This document shows, in pieces, positions 37,106 through 45,456 of a stretch of DNA of 64,000 nucleotides. How positions within the stretch are numbered: position 1 is the first letter of the stretch; each line of letters starts with the position of its first letter. The stretch lies in NCBI RefSeq assembly GCF_029223885.1, contig NZ_CP119409.1, forward strand, positions 274,001-338,000, in the 5' to 3' direction. The DNA is from Pararhizobium gei. Its GTDB lineage: Bacteria; Pseudomonadota; Alphaproteobacteria; Rhizobiales; Rhizobiaceae. Below the pieces are notes generated by a model. That model was given only the letters and a program-made list of their open reading frames with translations, did not search any database and was not told where the DNA came from. A program made the position numbers and the translations under genes.

Positions 37106-38068
37106 ATGCCGCATAAGAGCCCCATTATCATCGACCTGAAATTTATTCCCCTGGAGGTGATGCAGGCATTGAAGGGCGCATTTTCAGGACGGGAGGTCAT
37201 CAATCTGGCCGATGTCGAACATGTGCGGCGCGACCTGCGCGGCATCGACTATGCCGTCGTCTGGAAATCCGCGCCGGACCTGTTTTCACGCGCGCCGGAC
37301 CTGAAGGTGGTCTTTTCAGGTGGCGCGGGCGTCGATCACGTCCTGACGCTTCCCGGTCTCCCCGATGTGCCTCTGGTCCGCTTCGTTGATCGCAGCCTGA
37401 CCACCCGGATGAGCGAATGGGTCGTCATGAACTGCCTTCTGCACCTGCGCCAGCACCGCGCCTACGAGGCGCGCGCCAAGGCCCATGTCTGGGAGGATCT
37501 CAGCCAGCCGGAGGCCGCGGATGTCACGGTCGGCGTCATGGGGCTCGGCGTGCTGGGGCAGGACGCAATCAAAAAGCTTGGCGTCCTGGGATTCAGGACG
37601 GTGGGCTGGTCGCGCTCCAAAAAGGCGATCGATGGCGTTGAGACATTTTCAGGTGGGGAAGGGCTGGAGGCGTTTCTGGGACAGACGGATTTCCTCGTTG
37701 GCCTCCTGCCCTTGACCGACGAGACACGCGGCATTTTCAATGCGGGCCTCTTTTCGAAGCTGAGCCGCTCGGGGCCGTTCGGTGCGCCGGTTTTCATCAA
37801 TGGCGGCCGCGGCGGCAGTCAGGTGGAGGCCGACTTACTGGCGGCGCTCGCCTCGGGTGTCCTGCGGGCGGCGTCTCTCGACGTCTTCGAGCAGGAGCCG
37901 CTTTCAAGGGACAGTCCATTTTGGGACATGGAAAATGTCTATGTCACGCCGCATGTGGCGGCATCCTCCGATGTCAGGGCATTGTTTTCCCATGTCGAGC
38001 ATCAGATCGCCCGCTTCGAAAGCGGGCAGCCGCTGGAATATCTGGTGGACCGGAGCGCCGGCTACTGA
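37106..38068 (+). CDS. Glyoxylate/hydroxypyruvate reductase, GhrA type
   Basis: 320 residues. It belongs to the short GhrA branch of D-2-hydroxyacid dehydrogenases: VGVMGLGVLGQDAIKKLG is the NAD(P) motif near residue 140, and the W-SRSKK segment after it favours NADPH. The catalytic residues are Arg in NGGRGGSQVE, Glu in LDVFEQEPL and His in VTPHVAA. It follows yejF by eight bases and is probably co-transcribed with the transporter. Its stop codon abuts that of the convergent NlpC/P60 gene with no base between. A different-branch paralogue lies at 17492. Confidence 0.9.
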   Translation: MPHKSPIIIDLKFIPLEVMQALKGAFSGREVINLADVEHVRRDLRGIDYAVVWKSAPDLFSRAPDLKVVFSGGAGVDHVLTLPGLPDVPLVRFVDRSLTTRMSEWVVMNCLLHLRQHRAYEARAKAHVWEDLSQPEAADVTVGVMGLGVLGQDAIKKLGVLGFRTVGWSRSKKAIDGVETFSGGEGLEAFLGQTDFLVGLLPLTDETRGIFNAGLFSKLSRSGPFGAPVFINGGRGGSQVEADLLAALASGVLRAASLDVFEQEPLSRDSPFWDMENVYVTPHVAASSDVRALFSHVEHQIARFESGQPLEYLVDRSAGY

Positions 38069-38923
38069 TCAGGGCCGGCGGAAGCCCGTGGGCTGGCCGT
38101 AGAGCCAGCCGATCCGGCGGATCGCATCGTCCAGTCCCTCGCGCGAAACATTCATGGTATGGCCGTTGGCATGCAGCAGCGTTTTTTCATCTTCCATGAT
38201 GGCGACATGGCCCTTCCAAAACACAAGGTCGCCGCGCTGCAGGGCGTCGCGCGTAATTTCTGCGCCTAGCCTCTCTGCCTGCATATCCGCATCGCGTGGC
38301 GCGGGACGACCCACCATCATCATGGACAGTTGCACCAGGCCGGAGCAATCAATGCCGAAGCCGGAACGGCCGCCCCAAAGATAAGGCGTCTCCAGGAACC
38401 GTGTGGCAATCGACACATAGTCGCCAGCCAGCGGCTCGCCAACGGGCGCGCAATGATTGGCGATGATCGCCTCACCGCCTTCCAAGAGGAAATAATGTGT
38501 GCCGCGCGTGTTGCGCTCATCGACGACCACGATCCGGCTTCCCATGGACAGGGAGCGAACGGTCGGGAACCTCAGGTCCGCCCAGGAATAGACGAAGGTG
38601 CGCGGCGCCGTCACGATATGGGTCACGCTGCGCTGGACGGGCAGAACGGCATAATCCGGGACATAGCCGACATAGCCGTCGAAATCCGCCTTGACCCAGG
38701 CCCAACCGGAATCGACGTCAAGGACGTGGACTGTCTCGCCCAAAAGCAGCTCCGTGTCGGTGCCGCAGGACAGATCCGGCTTTGACCGCAATTGCACGAG
38801 CGGGACACAGACGAGACCAGGAGAGCCGGTCACATAGTTGCCGGCCTCGACAATGCCGCGCAGGCGCTCTTCGGCAAGATCGGTGCGATAGGCGTTCAGC
38901 CTGCGGTCTGGAAGATCGGACAT
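38069..38923 (-). CDS. NlpC/P60-family peptidase with SH3-like N-terminal domain
   Basis: 284 residues without a signal peptide. The N-terminal half (about 35-130) has bacterial SH3-like repeats (LLLGETVHVLDVDSGWAWVK, then YVPDYAVLP). The C-terminal NlpC/P60 domain carries the catalytic Cys in FGIDCSGLVQLS, His in KGHVAIMED and a third polar residue in LLHANGHT. These cysteine peptidases cut gamma-D-Glu-mDAP (or related) bonds in murein peptides; lack of a signal suggests cytoplasmic recycling like the YkfC branch. It follows a MarR gene by six bases. Confidence 0.93.
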   Translation of the reverse strand: MSDLPDRRLNAYRTDLAEERLRGIVEAGNYVTGSPGLVCVPLVQLRSKPDLSCGTDTELLLGETVHVLDVDSGWAWVKADFDGYVGYVPDYAVLPVQRSVTHIVTAPRTFVYSWADLRFPTVRSLSMGSRIVVVDERNTRGTHYFLLEGGEAIIANHCAPVGEPLAGDYVSIATRFLETPYLWGGRSGFGIDCSGLVQLSMMMVGRPAPRDADMQAERLGAEITRDALQRGDLVFWKGHVAIMEDEKTLLHANGHTMNVSREGLDDAIRRIGWLYGQPTGFRRP

Positions 38924-38929
38924 GAGGCC

Positions 38930-39280
38930 TCAAATAGAAAGTTTGCGTCCCTGATCAATGATCAGATCGCCGAGTTTTTCAAGATAAAGTGCGCCATCGA
39001 CGGTGCGTTTGATGAGAACGTTGCGGCGATCGCGTTCGTCTCGGGTGCGCGAGACAAGGCCGAGTTCGCCCATGGTGTCGAGCGCGCGGGTGACCACCGG
39101 TTTGGTAACGCCGAGAATGCCGGCGAGCCCCCGAACGGTATGCGGTGGCGGCAAAAGATAGATTTGCAGAAGAATCGACATTTGCCGCAGTGTCAGGTCA
39201 TGCCTGTCGACCCGCACCTGCTCCAGCGAAACCGCGTGCCAGAGGGTCAAAGCCTGGGTAGCTGAAAGTTCGACCGGCAT
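38930..39280 (-). CDS. MarR-family transcriptional regulator
   Basis: 116 residues, short for a MarR protein. The winged helix is complete: TLRQMSILLQIYLLPPPHT, VRGLAGILGVTKPVVTRALD (recognition helix) and the wing LGLVSRTRDERDRRNVLI. It lacks the long N- and C-terminal dimer helices of full-size MarR. It is six bases upstream of the NlpC/P60 gene on the same strand, so both are likely one transcript; this pairing of regulator and murein peptidase appears conserved in rhizobia in my memory, but I cannot verify it here. Confidence 0.88.
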   Translation of the reverse strand: MPVELSATQALTLWHAVSLEQVRVDRHDLTLRQMSILLQIYLLPPPHTVRGLAGILGVTKPVVTRALDTMGELGLVSRTRDERDRRNVLIKRTVDGALYLEKLGDLIIDQGRKLSI

Positions 39281-39359
39281 GCAGGGAGCCCTATGTCCAG
39301 AAAGCGTCAGCGTAAACCATGGATCGTTACGGAAGCGTTTCTGTTGCGACGGATTGCGC

Positions 39360-39950
39360 TCAAAGCCGGGCCAGGGCTTTTTCCACCTTCGCCAAATGTG
39401 CAGCCCGCTGCGCCGGCCTCACGCGGTCCATATCGTGCAGCGACATCATCCTGAACCGCACATCTTTCGCGCAGAATGCCGCTATGCCGCGTTTGAGCAG
39501 GCGTTTTACAGGATTCCCCATGTAAAGCCTGACGACCCACCAGGGTGATCCTGTCGTCGTCAATGCCCAGAAGATCTTGATATGGGTGAGGCGCGGCACG
39601 ATGCGTCCGCCGGCAGAATCATGGTTGAAGGCGACGCCCGGCGCAAAGACCCTATCGAAAAAGCCCTTGAGGATGGCCGGAAAGTTGAACCACCACTGCG
39701 GGAAGACAAGCACGAGACCGTCGGCGGCACGCAACCGTGCAACACTCGTTTCCACGTCTGAAACATCGTAGGGGACATCGAAATAGCCCTGGCGCTCTGC
39801 CTTGCTCAGCCTGGGATCGAAATCTTCCTGATAAAGATCGAGAAGATCGACGCTGTGACCATTCCGTTCCAGCGTCGCTTTTGCAACTGCGGCGACGCTC
39901 GCGGCAAAGCTGTCTGCCAAGGGATGGGCGAGAACGAGCAGGATGTGCAT
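39360..39950 (-). CDS. Flavodoxin-fold NAD(P)H dehydrogenase (quinone)/MdaB-KefF type
   Basis: 196 residues. The flavodoxin_2 fold starts HILLVLAHPLADSFAAS (FMN/FAD phosphate loop), contains LVLVFPQWWFNFPAILKGF (flavin-binding, near residue 80) and ALTTTGSPWW (near 130). Such enzymes do two-electron reduction of quinones to limit oxidative damage, or act as KefF-like subunits. It lies 10 bases before xseA's end on the same strand, with xseA upstream, so it may be co-transcribed with xseA. Confidence 0.9.
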   Translation of the reverse strand: MHILLVLAHPLADSFAASVAAVAKATLERNGHSVDLLDLYQEDFDPRLSKAERQGYFDVPYDVSDVETSVARLRAADGLVLVFPQWWFNFPAILKGFFDRVFAPGVAFNHDSAGGRIVPRLTHIKIFWALTTTGSPWWVVRLYMGNPVKRLLKRGIAAFCAKDVRFRMMSLHDMDRVRPAQRAAHLAKVEKALARL

Positions 39951-39960
39951 GATGTACGGC

Positions 39961-41547
39961 CTAGAATAGGCTCCCCTGCTTCGGTGGGCTCTGAGCCGAT
40001 CTCTCGGGACGCTTTCGCGTCGGTTGCGCAGGCGCCGCGCCGCCCTCGGTAGTCACCGCATCGACCGTGCCATCAGCGAATTGGATGGCGATCGCTTGAT
40101 GAATGACAAGACCTGACGCCGCCTTGACCGGCGCGCCCTCCGCGTCCCGCACCAGCGCATAGCCGCGCTTCAGCACATTGCGATAGGAAAGGGATTGAAG
40201 AATGCGGTCCTGTGCGGCAACCTCTCCGCGCCAGCGGCGCAGATCGGCAGCAAGGGCGACGTCCGCCTTGCCCATCAGATTGGCCACACGATCCTGCAGC
40301 CGTTCGATCTGACCGGACAGCCGTCCGGGCGATGCCCTCAGGGCCGCATCCGCAGCGGCAATCCGTGACGCCGATGTCTGAAGCTGGCGCTCGACGCAGC
40401 GCTCTGCCCGGTTCATTCGCTCGGCCAGCCTCTGCCTCCGGTCGATAATCCGGCTCGTCAGCACGTCCGGCCGCAAATGCACCGAAGTACGCTCGAACAG
40501 CCGGCGCTTGTTGGCCGTGTTCGTCTCAAGTGCGCGCCCAAGCCGCGTCGAAGCTTCGTCGAAGCGGCGGCGGGGCAGGGCCAGCAATTGGTCGAGAGAC
40601 GGAAGCGCGCGTGTCAGAGCCCGGACATTCTGGCGGCGATTGTCCATCTGGCGCGACACCGCGCCCTTCAGCCGTGCGGAAAGTGCCGAGAGGTTCGCCT
40701 CCAGATCGGCTTTTACGGGCACCGCCATTTCGGCCGCTCCCGTCGGCGTCGGTGCGCGCTGGTCGGCGGCATAGTCGATCAACGTCCAATCCGTTTCATG
40801 CCCAACGGCCGAAATCAGGGGGATGCCCGAGTTTGCCGCCGCCCGCACCACGGCTTCATCGTTGAAGCTCCAGAGGTCCTCAAGGCTGCCGCCGCCACGC
40901 GCCACGATCAACAGATCGGGCCGGGGAACCAGCCCATCGGGCGCCAAGCTGTTGAACCCGTCTATCGCCGCAGCCACCTCCTTGCCGGACCCTTCGCCCT
41001 GCACCCGAACCGGCCAAACGATGACATGCACGGGAAAACGACCGGAAATCCGGTGCAGGATATCGCGGATGACAGCCCCGGTCGGAGATGTGACCACGCC
41101 GATCACGCGCGGCATATAGGGCAGCGGTCGCTTGCGGGCCTGGTCGAAGAGACCTTCCGCGGCGAGTTTTCGCTTGCGCTCCTCGATCAGCGCCATCAGC
41201 GCGCCGGCCCCGGCCGGCTCCAGTGTTTCGATGACGATCTGATATTTCGATGAGCCCGGAAATGTCGTCACCTTGCCGGTGGCGATGACTTCCATGCCTT
41301 CTTCCGGCCGGAACTTGAGCCGGCTCATCGTCCCTTTCCAGATCACCGCATCGATGCGCGCCTTGTCGTCCTTCAGCGAGAAATAGGCATGCCCGGAGGA
41401 ATGCGGGCCGCGATAACCGGAAATCTCGCCCCGCACCCGCACCTGATCGAAAGCCTGCTCGACCGTGCGCTTGATCGATCCGGACAGTTCGGAAACCGAA
41501 TATTCGGCAAGGTTGGATGGGGAATCGGGTTCGAAAAGAGAGCTCAT
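39961..41547 (-). CDS. xseA: Exodeoxyribonuclease VII large subunit
   Basis: 528 residues from [12 protein letters not shown]; the frame extends to 41595 but those residues are not conserved. Order: an OB-fold (about 20-120, with [20 protein letters not shown] and VIWKGTM), then the catalytic domain with [30 protein letters not shown] and [17 protein letters not shown], then a long coiled coil rich in Arg and Gln. The C-terminus [17 protein letters not shown] is the conserved cap. It degrades single-stranded DNA with the small XseB subunits, which are not in this window. Confidence 0.96.
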   Translation of the reverse strand: MSSLFEPDSPSNLAEYSVSELSGSIKRTVEQAFDQVRVRGEISGYRGPHSSGHAYFSLKDDKARIDAVIWKGTMSRLKFRPEEGMEVIATGKVTTFPGSSKYQIVIETLEPAGAGALMALIEERKRKLAAEGLFDQARKRPLPYMPRVIGVVTSPTGAVIRDILHRISGRFPVHVIVWPVRVQGEGSGKEVAAAIDGFNSLAPDGLVPRPDLLIVARGGGSLEDLWSFNDEAVVRAAANSGIPLISAVGHETDWTLIDYAADQRAPTPTGAAEMAVPVKADLEANLSALSARLKGAVSRQMDNRRQNVRALTRALPSLDQLLALPRRRFDEASTRLGRALETNTANKRRLFERTSVHLRPDVLTSRIIDRRQRLAERMNRAERCVERQLQTSASRIAAADAALRASPGRLSGQIERLQDRVANLMGKADVALAADLRRWRGEVAAQDRILQSLSYRNVLKRGYALVRDAEGAPVKAASGLVIHQAIAIQFADGTVDAVTTEGGAAPAQPTRKRPERSAQSPPKQGSLF

Positions 41548-41631
41548 GATGATATTCTGCCGTGCCGGACCCGGGATGACCAGACGCAGGGCCATCCCTC
41601 AACAACCTTTGCCGCTGCCCTCAGGCCGAGG

Positions 41632-42618
41632 TCAGACCTGTTCCCAGCCATCTTTCTCGCTGGCCCGGTAGATCGCATCGATCAGCATCTGGTTTTTCTT
41701 CGAGCTTTCCAGCGGGACCACCTCTTCGTTTTCCCCCCCGGCGGCGCGGGAAAATGCCTCGACCTGCAGCTTGTATTGCCGGGCATCCTGAAAACGGAAG
41801 AGCTGGGATTGGGAGTGGTTCTGGTTGGTCAGTTCCAGTTCCTCGGCTCCGTAACGCTCGGCGTTGAACGGGGATTTCACCTCGATGAATCCTTGGTTAC
41901 CGTGGAGAACCATGACCTGGCGGGCGGCAAGCTGGGTGGAAATATAAAAGCTCAGTTCGAAATCACCGAAATCGGCGCGCACGCTCGAAAACATGTCCGT
42001 GCCGAATTCAGGGTCGCGATCCGTGTTCGCCTGCACCCTCAGCGGTTCCTTGCCTGTCACGAACCGGGTGGAGATCGTTGGATAGACACCAATATCCGGC
42101 AGCCCGCCCCCGCCGAGTTCCGGCATGTTGCGCATATTGCCGGCATCGCGATTGTAATAGGTGAAAGCACCCTGGACATAGCGCAGCTTGCCAATGGCGC
42201 CGTCCTTCAGCAGAGACCGAACCTTCCGCCAGACGGGGCTGTAGGTGACCATGTAGGCTTCGGAAATCAAAACCTTGTTGCGGTCGCGGGCCGCGATCAG
42301 TGCGTCTATCTCGGTGGCCTTGAGCGAGATCGGTTTTTCGCACAGCACATGCTTGCCGGCATCGGCAGCCTTCAGCGACCATTCGACATGCTGCGACGTT
42401 GGCAGCGGAATGTAGACGGCGTCGATCAGATCGGAGGCCAGCATCTCGTCATAGGAGCCGAAGGCATGCGGCACGGAAAATCGGTCGGCCATATCACGGG
42501 CTTTGGAGAGGTTGCGGCTGGCAATGGCCGTCACGACGCAGTTTTCCGCATCCTGAATGGCGGGAACGACGAGTTCGCGGCCGATCTTGGCCGTCGATAG
42601 AATACCGAAACGCAGCAT
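41632..42618 (-). CDS. Gfo/Idh/MocA-family oxidoreductase
   Basis: 328 residues. The N-terminal Rossmann fold begins [19 protein letters not shown], followed by [20 protein letters not shown] and the signature [10 protein letters not shown] with the conserved Lys. The C-terminal alpha/beta domain spans about 125-320. Members oxidise or reduce sugars, inositols or related polyols with NAD(P). GAGGAAAC precedes the ATG. No transporter or sugar gene is adjacent, so the substrate is unknown. Divergent from the aldo-keto reductase gene, 186 bases apart. Confidence 0.92.
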   Translation of the reverse strand: MLRFGILSTAKIGRELVVPAIQDAENCVVTAIASRNLSKARDMADRFSVPHAFGSYDEMLASDLIDAVYIPLPTSQHVEWSLKAADAGKHVLCEKPISLKATEIDALIAARDRNKVLISEAYMVTYSPVWRKVRSLLKDGAIGKLRYVQGAFTYYNRDAGNMRNMPELGGGGLPDIGVYPTISTRFVTGKEPLRVQANTDRDPEFGTDMFSSVRADFGDFELSFYISTQLAARQVMVLHGNQGFIEVKSPFNAERYGAEELELTNQNHSQSQLFRFQDARQYKLQVEAFSRAAGGENEEVVPLESSKKNQMLIDAIYRASEKDGWEQV

Positions 42619-42804
42619 GATGTTTCCTCACTGTTTTGGCGGCACAGTATCCGCGAGGCCGGTGCCTATCAAGCGCCCGACAGCGGAATAAAATGAAGCG
42701 GAATTAAATCATCGCCGATGTGTAAAAACGCTGTACGCGCCTATCTTTGCTGGGGCAGAATTGTTCATCTCCCCGGCAACCAATCACGTCACTGGAGCCA
42801 TATC

Positions 42805-43755
42805 ATGGAAAAACGAACCCTCGGTCGGACCGGCTTGTCGATCGCGCCCCTGGTCTTCGGCGGCAATGTTTTCGGCTGGACGGCCGACGAGAAGACCTCT
42901 TTCGACCTTCTCGACGCCTTCGTGGGTGCCGGTTTCAACGCAATCGACACCGCTGATGCCTATTCCACCTGGGCTCCAGGCAATACGGGCGGGGAGTCCG
43001 AGGGGATCATCGGGCGGTGGTTGAAAAACTCCGGCCGCTCGAGAGATGAGGTGGTTCTCCTTACTAAGGTCGGATCCGAAATGGGGCCCGGCAGAAAGGG
43101 CCTCTCGGCGCGATGGATCGCTCAGGCGGTCGAGGATTCGTTGAAGCGGCTGCAGACCGACTATATCGACGTCTATCTTTCCCATTGGCCGGATCCGGAA
43201 ACACCCTACGAGGAGACACTTGAGGCCTACGCCAAACTGCTTGCCCAGGGCAAGGTTCGCCATATCGGCGCCTCTAACCTCAACGCGGCACAAATGCGCG
43301 AAGCGCTGGACGTCGCTGCGCAAAACGACCTTCCACGCTATGATGTTCTGCAGCCGGAATACAATCTCTACGACCGGGCCTCCTTCGACGGCGCCTTGCG
43401 CAATCTCTGCATTGCCGAGGACATCGGCGTCATCACCTATTTCAGCCTCGCCAAGGGGTTCCTTTCCGGCAAATACCGTTCGCATCGTGATCTGGAGGGC
43501 TCGGCACGCGGCGGCGGCGTCGGCCAATATCTCGACGGGCGCGGTATGCGCATTCTCGGCGCCCTTGACGAGGTGGCAGCGGAAACCGGCAATACGCAGG
43601 CGGAAATTGCCCTGGCCTGGGTCATGGCCCGCCGCGGTGTCACGGCCCCTATTGCCAGCGCAACCACCCTGTCCCAGTTGAAGAACCTGACAAATGCCGC
43701 AACGGTCATTCTTTCCGACCAGGCCAGCCGTCTGTTGAACGAAGCCAGCGAATGA
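42805..43755 (+). CDS. Aldo/keto reductase
   Basis: 316 residues from MEKRTLGRTGLSIAPL, preceded by GGAG; the frame opens at 42718 but the leader is unconserved. The (alpha/beta)8 barrel shows the catalytic Asp-Tyr in IDTADAYSTW, the Lys in VVLLTKVGSE, the His in YLSHWPDPETP, and the NADP-binding end LAWVMARRGVTAPIASATT. It resembles YajO/Tas-type reductases of aldehydes. It may share control with the GNAT gene that begins 18 bases after its stop. Confidence 0.93.
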   Translation: MEKRTLGRTGLSIAPLVFGGNVFGWTADEKTSFDLLDAFVGAGFNAIDTADAYSTWAPGNTGGESEGIIGRWLKNSGRSRDEVVLLTKVGSEMGPGRKGLSARWIAQAVEDSLKRLQTDYIDVYLSHWPDPETPYEETLEAYAKLLAQGKVRHIGASNLNAAQMREALDVAAQNDLPRYDVLQPEYNLYDRASFDGALRNLCIAEDIGVITYFSLAKGFLSGKYRSHRDLEGSARGGGVGQYLDGRGMRILGALDEVAAETGNTQAEIALAWVMARRGVTAPIASATTLSQLKNLTNAATVILSDQASRLLNEASE

Positions 43756-43773
43756 CACGCAAAGGAAGACCCG

Positions 43774-44217
43774 ATGACGCTTGTTATCCGTGACGTGAAG
43801 CCCGGCGACGAGGCGGATTGGCGGCGCCTCTGGGCCGCCTATGTCGTTTTTTACAAGGTGGCAGTGTCACCGGACGTAACGAGCGCGACATGGGGACGGA
43901 TCCTCGACCCCCGGACTCCGCTCTTCATGCGCGTGGCGGAACTGGATGACCATGTTGTCGGCTTCGCCATCTGCCTGCTGCACGACGCTACCTGGGTGAA
44001 GGAGCCCGTCTGCTATCTTGAGGATTTGTTCCTTGACGAGGCCGTGCGTAGCCGCGGCATCGGCAGGGCCCTGCTTGACGACCTGGTTGCCACGGCAAAG
44101 ACCAGTGGCTGGGCGCGCCTGTACTGGCATACGGACGAAGGCAACGAGACCGCACGCCGGCTCTACGACAAATATACCGAGGCCGACGGGCATGTGCGCT
44201 ACAGGATGAGCTTCTAA
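43774..44217 (+). CDS. GNAT-family N-acetyltransferase
   Basis: 147 residues. The acetyl-CoA loop is DEAVRSRGIGRALLDDLVA near residues 88-106, preceded by strand CYLEDLFL, and followed by the WHTDEGNETARRLYDKYTE helix typical of small-molecule or peptide acetyltransferases of the PA4866/YjaB-like class. GGAAG precedes the ATG. It follows the aldo-keto reductase closely. Its last four bases overlap the end of the convergent M15-like gene. Substrate unknown. Confidence 0.9.
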   Translation: MTLVIRDVKPGDEADWRRLWAAYVVFYKVAVSPDVTSATWGRILDPRTPLFMRVAELDDHVVGFAICLLHDATWVKEPVCYLEDLFLDEAVRSRGIGRALLDDLVATAKTSGWARLYWHTDEGNETARRLYDKYTEADGHVRYRMSF

Positions 44218-44831
44218 CGCCGGAAATCCGGAAAGCCGCGGTAGTGCTCGGCATGGCTGCCGGAATGGTTGCCCATCCCCTGTTTCGTCAGCAGGCCTTT
44301 TGGCTCGGCATAACTTGCAATGCGGCGGGCGGGGCATTCATGCCACTGGATATTCATCGCCCAGAGTTTGGGAAAAAAACACAGCGACGCATAGGGCAGG
44401 GTGTCGTGGATCCACCAGGCAAGCGACTGCCAGCCGTCGAGCCTGTCGCGGCGATCCCAGACCCAGGGCACGACGATGCAGGCCGTGGCTCCCATACATC
44501 CGCCCGCGTCGCGCATGTCCCAGATATGATCGGCAGCGCTTGCTGCGTTGGTCGAGCAGTTGAGCTTGTTGCGGTTTCCGAATTCGTTGACGGCGCGGCT
44601 GCGATAGCCGGAACGGATATGCAGCCTGCCGAAATGACGTTGCAGCGGTTCCAGCAGTTCCTCGCACAGCTTGGTGCCTGCGGCGATCGCCAGCGCCGGA
44701 TCGTCGGGCACATTTGAAATTCCGTAGAAAGCTGCGATCTCGGAATGCAGGAAATCCCGCAGGAAGAAATTCTCCGAAAGACGGGTGCGACCCAGATCCT
44801 CCAGCGCTCTCATCGATTCAGGTTTTCGCAT
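44214..44831 (-). CDS. M15-like (DD-peptidase fold) putative zinc peptidase
   Basis: 205 residues without signal peptide. Three pieces recall the VanY/peptidase M15 zinc fold: IRSGYRSRAVNEFG (SGYRS motif), SAADHIWDMRDAGG (H-x(3-6)-D metal pair) and MNIQWHECPARRI near residue 160 (third His). The opening LSENFFLRDFLHSEIA, ending HFGRLHIRSGYRS, has the layout of phage and plasmid-borne M15_3 peptidases. I infer murein-peptide cleavage, but the family label rests only on these motifs. The protein is rich in Trp and Cys in its C-terminal half. It ends inside the last codons of the GNAT gene. Confidence 0.65.
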   Translation of the reverse strand: MRKPESMRALEDLGRTRLSENFFLRDFLHSEIAAFYGISNVPDDPALAIAAGTKLCEELLEPLQRHFGRLHIRSGYRSRAVNEFGNRNKLNCSTNAASAADHIWDMRDAGGCMGATACIVVPWVWDRRDRLDGWQSLAWWIHDTLPYASLCFFPKLWAMNIQWHECPARRIASYAEPKGLLTKQGMGNHSGSHAEHYRGFPDFRR

Positions 44832-44954
44832 CTGATTTTCCTCTCCATCAGGCTGTGTCGGAACAGATCCTCAGTTGCGGGGTTACCGTAGCAACTGAAA
44901 CAAACATCGGCATTTTATCTTTGGAATGCGCTTTGTAGATTAAGGAGACCAGAT

Positions 44955-45359
44955 ATGCAGCTTCCGCAGAATACGATTATTGCCGTTGCCGATGGCGAAA
45001 AGCTCAGCCTCTTTCAAAACGAAGGGGATGCTGCAAATGTGAAGCTGAGGATGATGCCGTCAACCGATATTGACAGCTCGAAAATCTCGTCCGGTGGACG
45101 CCATTCCAGCAGCGCCGCCAATCCCGATGACAGCCAGCAAAACGAAGACGGCTTCAGCTCCGGTGTCGCGGACATGCTGAACAAGCAGGTTCTGGACGGC
45201 AAGATCAAAAGTCTCGTCGTCGTGGCGGCACCGAGGACATTGGGCGAAATGCGCAAGAGTTACCATAAGTCGCTCTCAGAGGTCCTGATCGGAGAACTGG
45301 ATAAGGACCTGACGGGCCACTCGTTGCAGGATATCGAGAAGGCATTGGCCGCAGCCTGA
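44955..45359 (+). CDS. Host attachment-family protein (AtsA/PF10116-like)
   Basis: 134 residues, soluble. Family landmarks are IAVADGEKLSLFQNEGD at the N-terminus, a Ser/Asp-rich middle (about 40-65), and LVVVAAPRTLGEMRKSYHKSL near residue 100 with ELDKDLTGHSLQDIEKAL at the end. Proteins of this group were named for a role in Agrobacterium attachment to plant cells, but the core resembles archaeal release factor/VLRF1-like folds and a ribosome-related role is possible. A strong AAGGAGA site precedes the ATG and a terminator follows. Confidence 0.88.
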   Translation: MQLPQNTIIAVADGEKLSLFQNEGDAANVKLRMMPSTDIDSSKISSGGRHSSSAANPDDSQQNEDGFSSGVADMLNKQVLDGKIKSLVVVAAPRTLGEMRKSYHKSLSEVLIGELDKDLTGHSLQDIEKALAAA

Positions 45360-45421
45360 GACGCTGCCATTTTATGGACCCTTGGCTCGATCCCTAGCAC
45401 CCATTAACACGAACGTCGCAG

Positions 45422-45452
45422 GCGGCGCCTCAGCAATTGAGGCGCCGCTTTT
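45422..45452. terminator. Terminator between host-attachment gene and pheT
   Basis: GCGGCGCCTCA (45422-45432) pairs perfectly with TGAGGCGCCGC (45438-45448), with a TTTTC tail on the plus strand. It closes the plus-strand gene; it may also stop the minus-strand phe transcript, which ends five bases away, though T-richness there is poor. Confidence 0.8.
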
Positions 45453-45456
45453 CATC

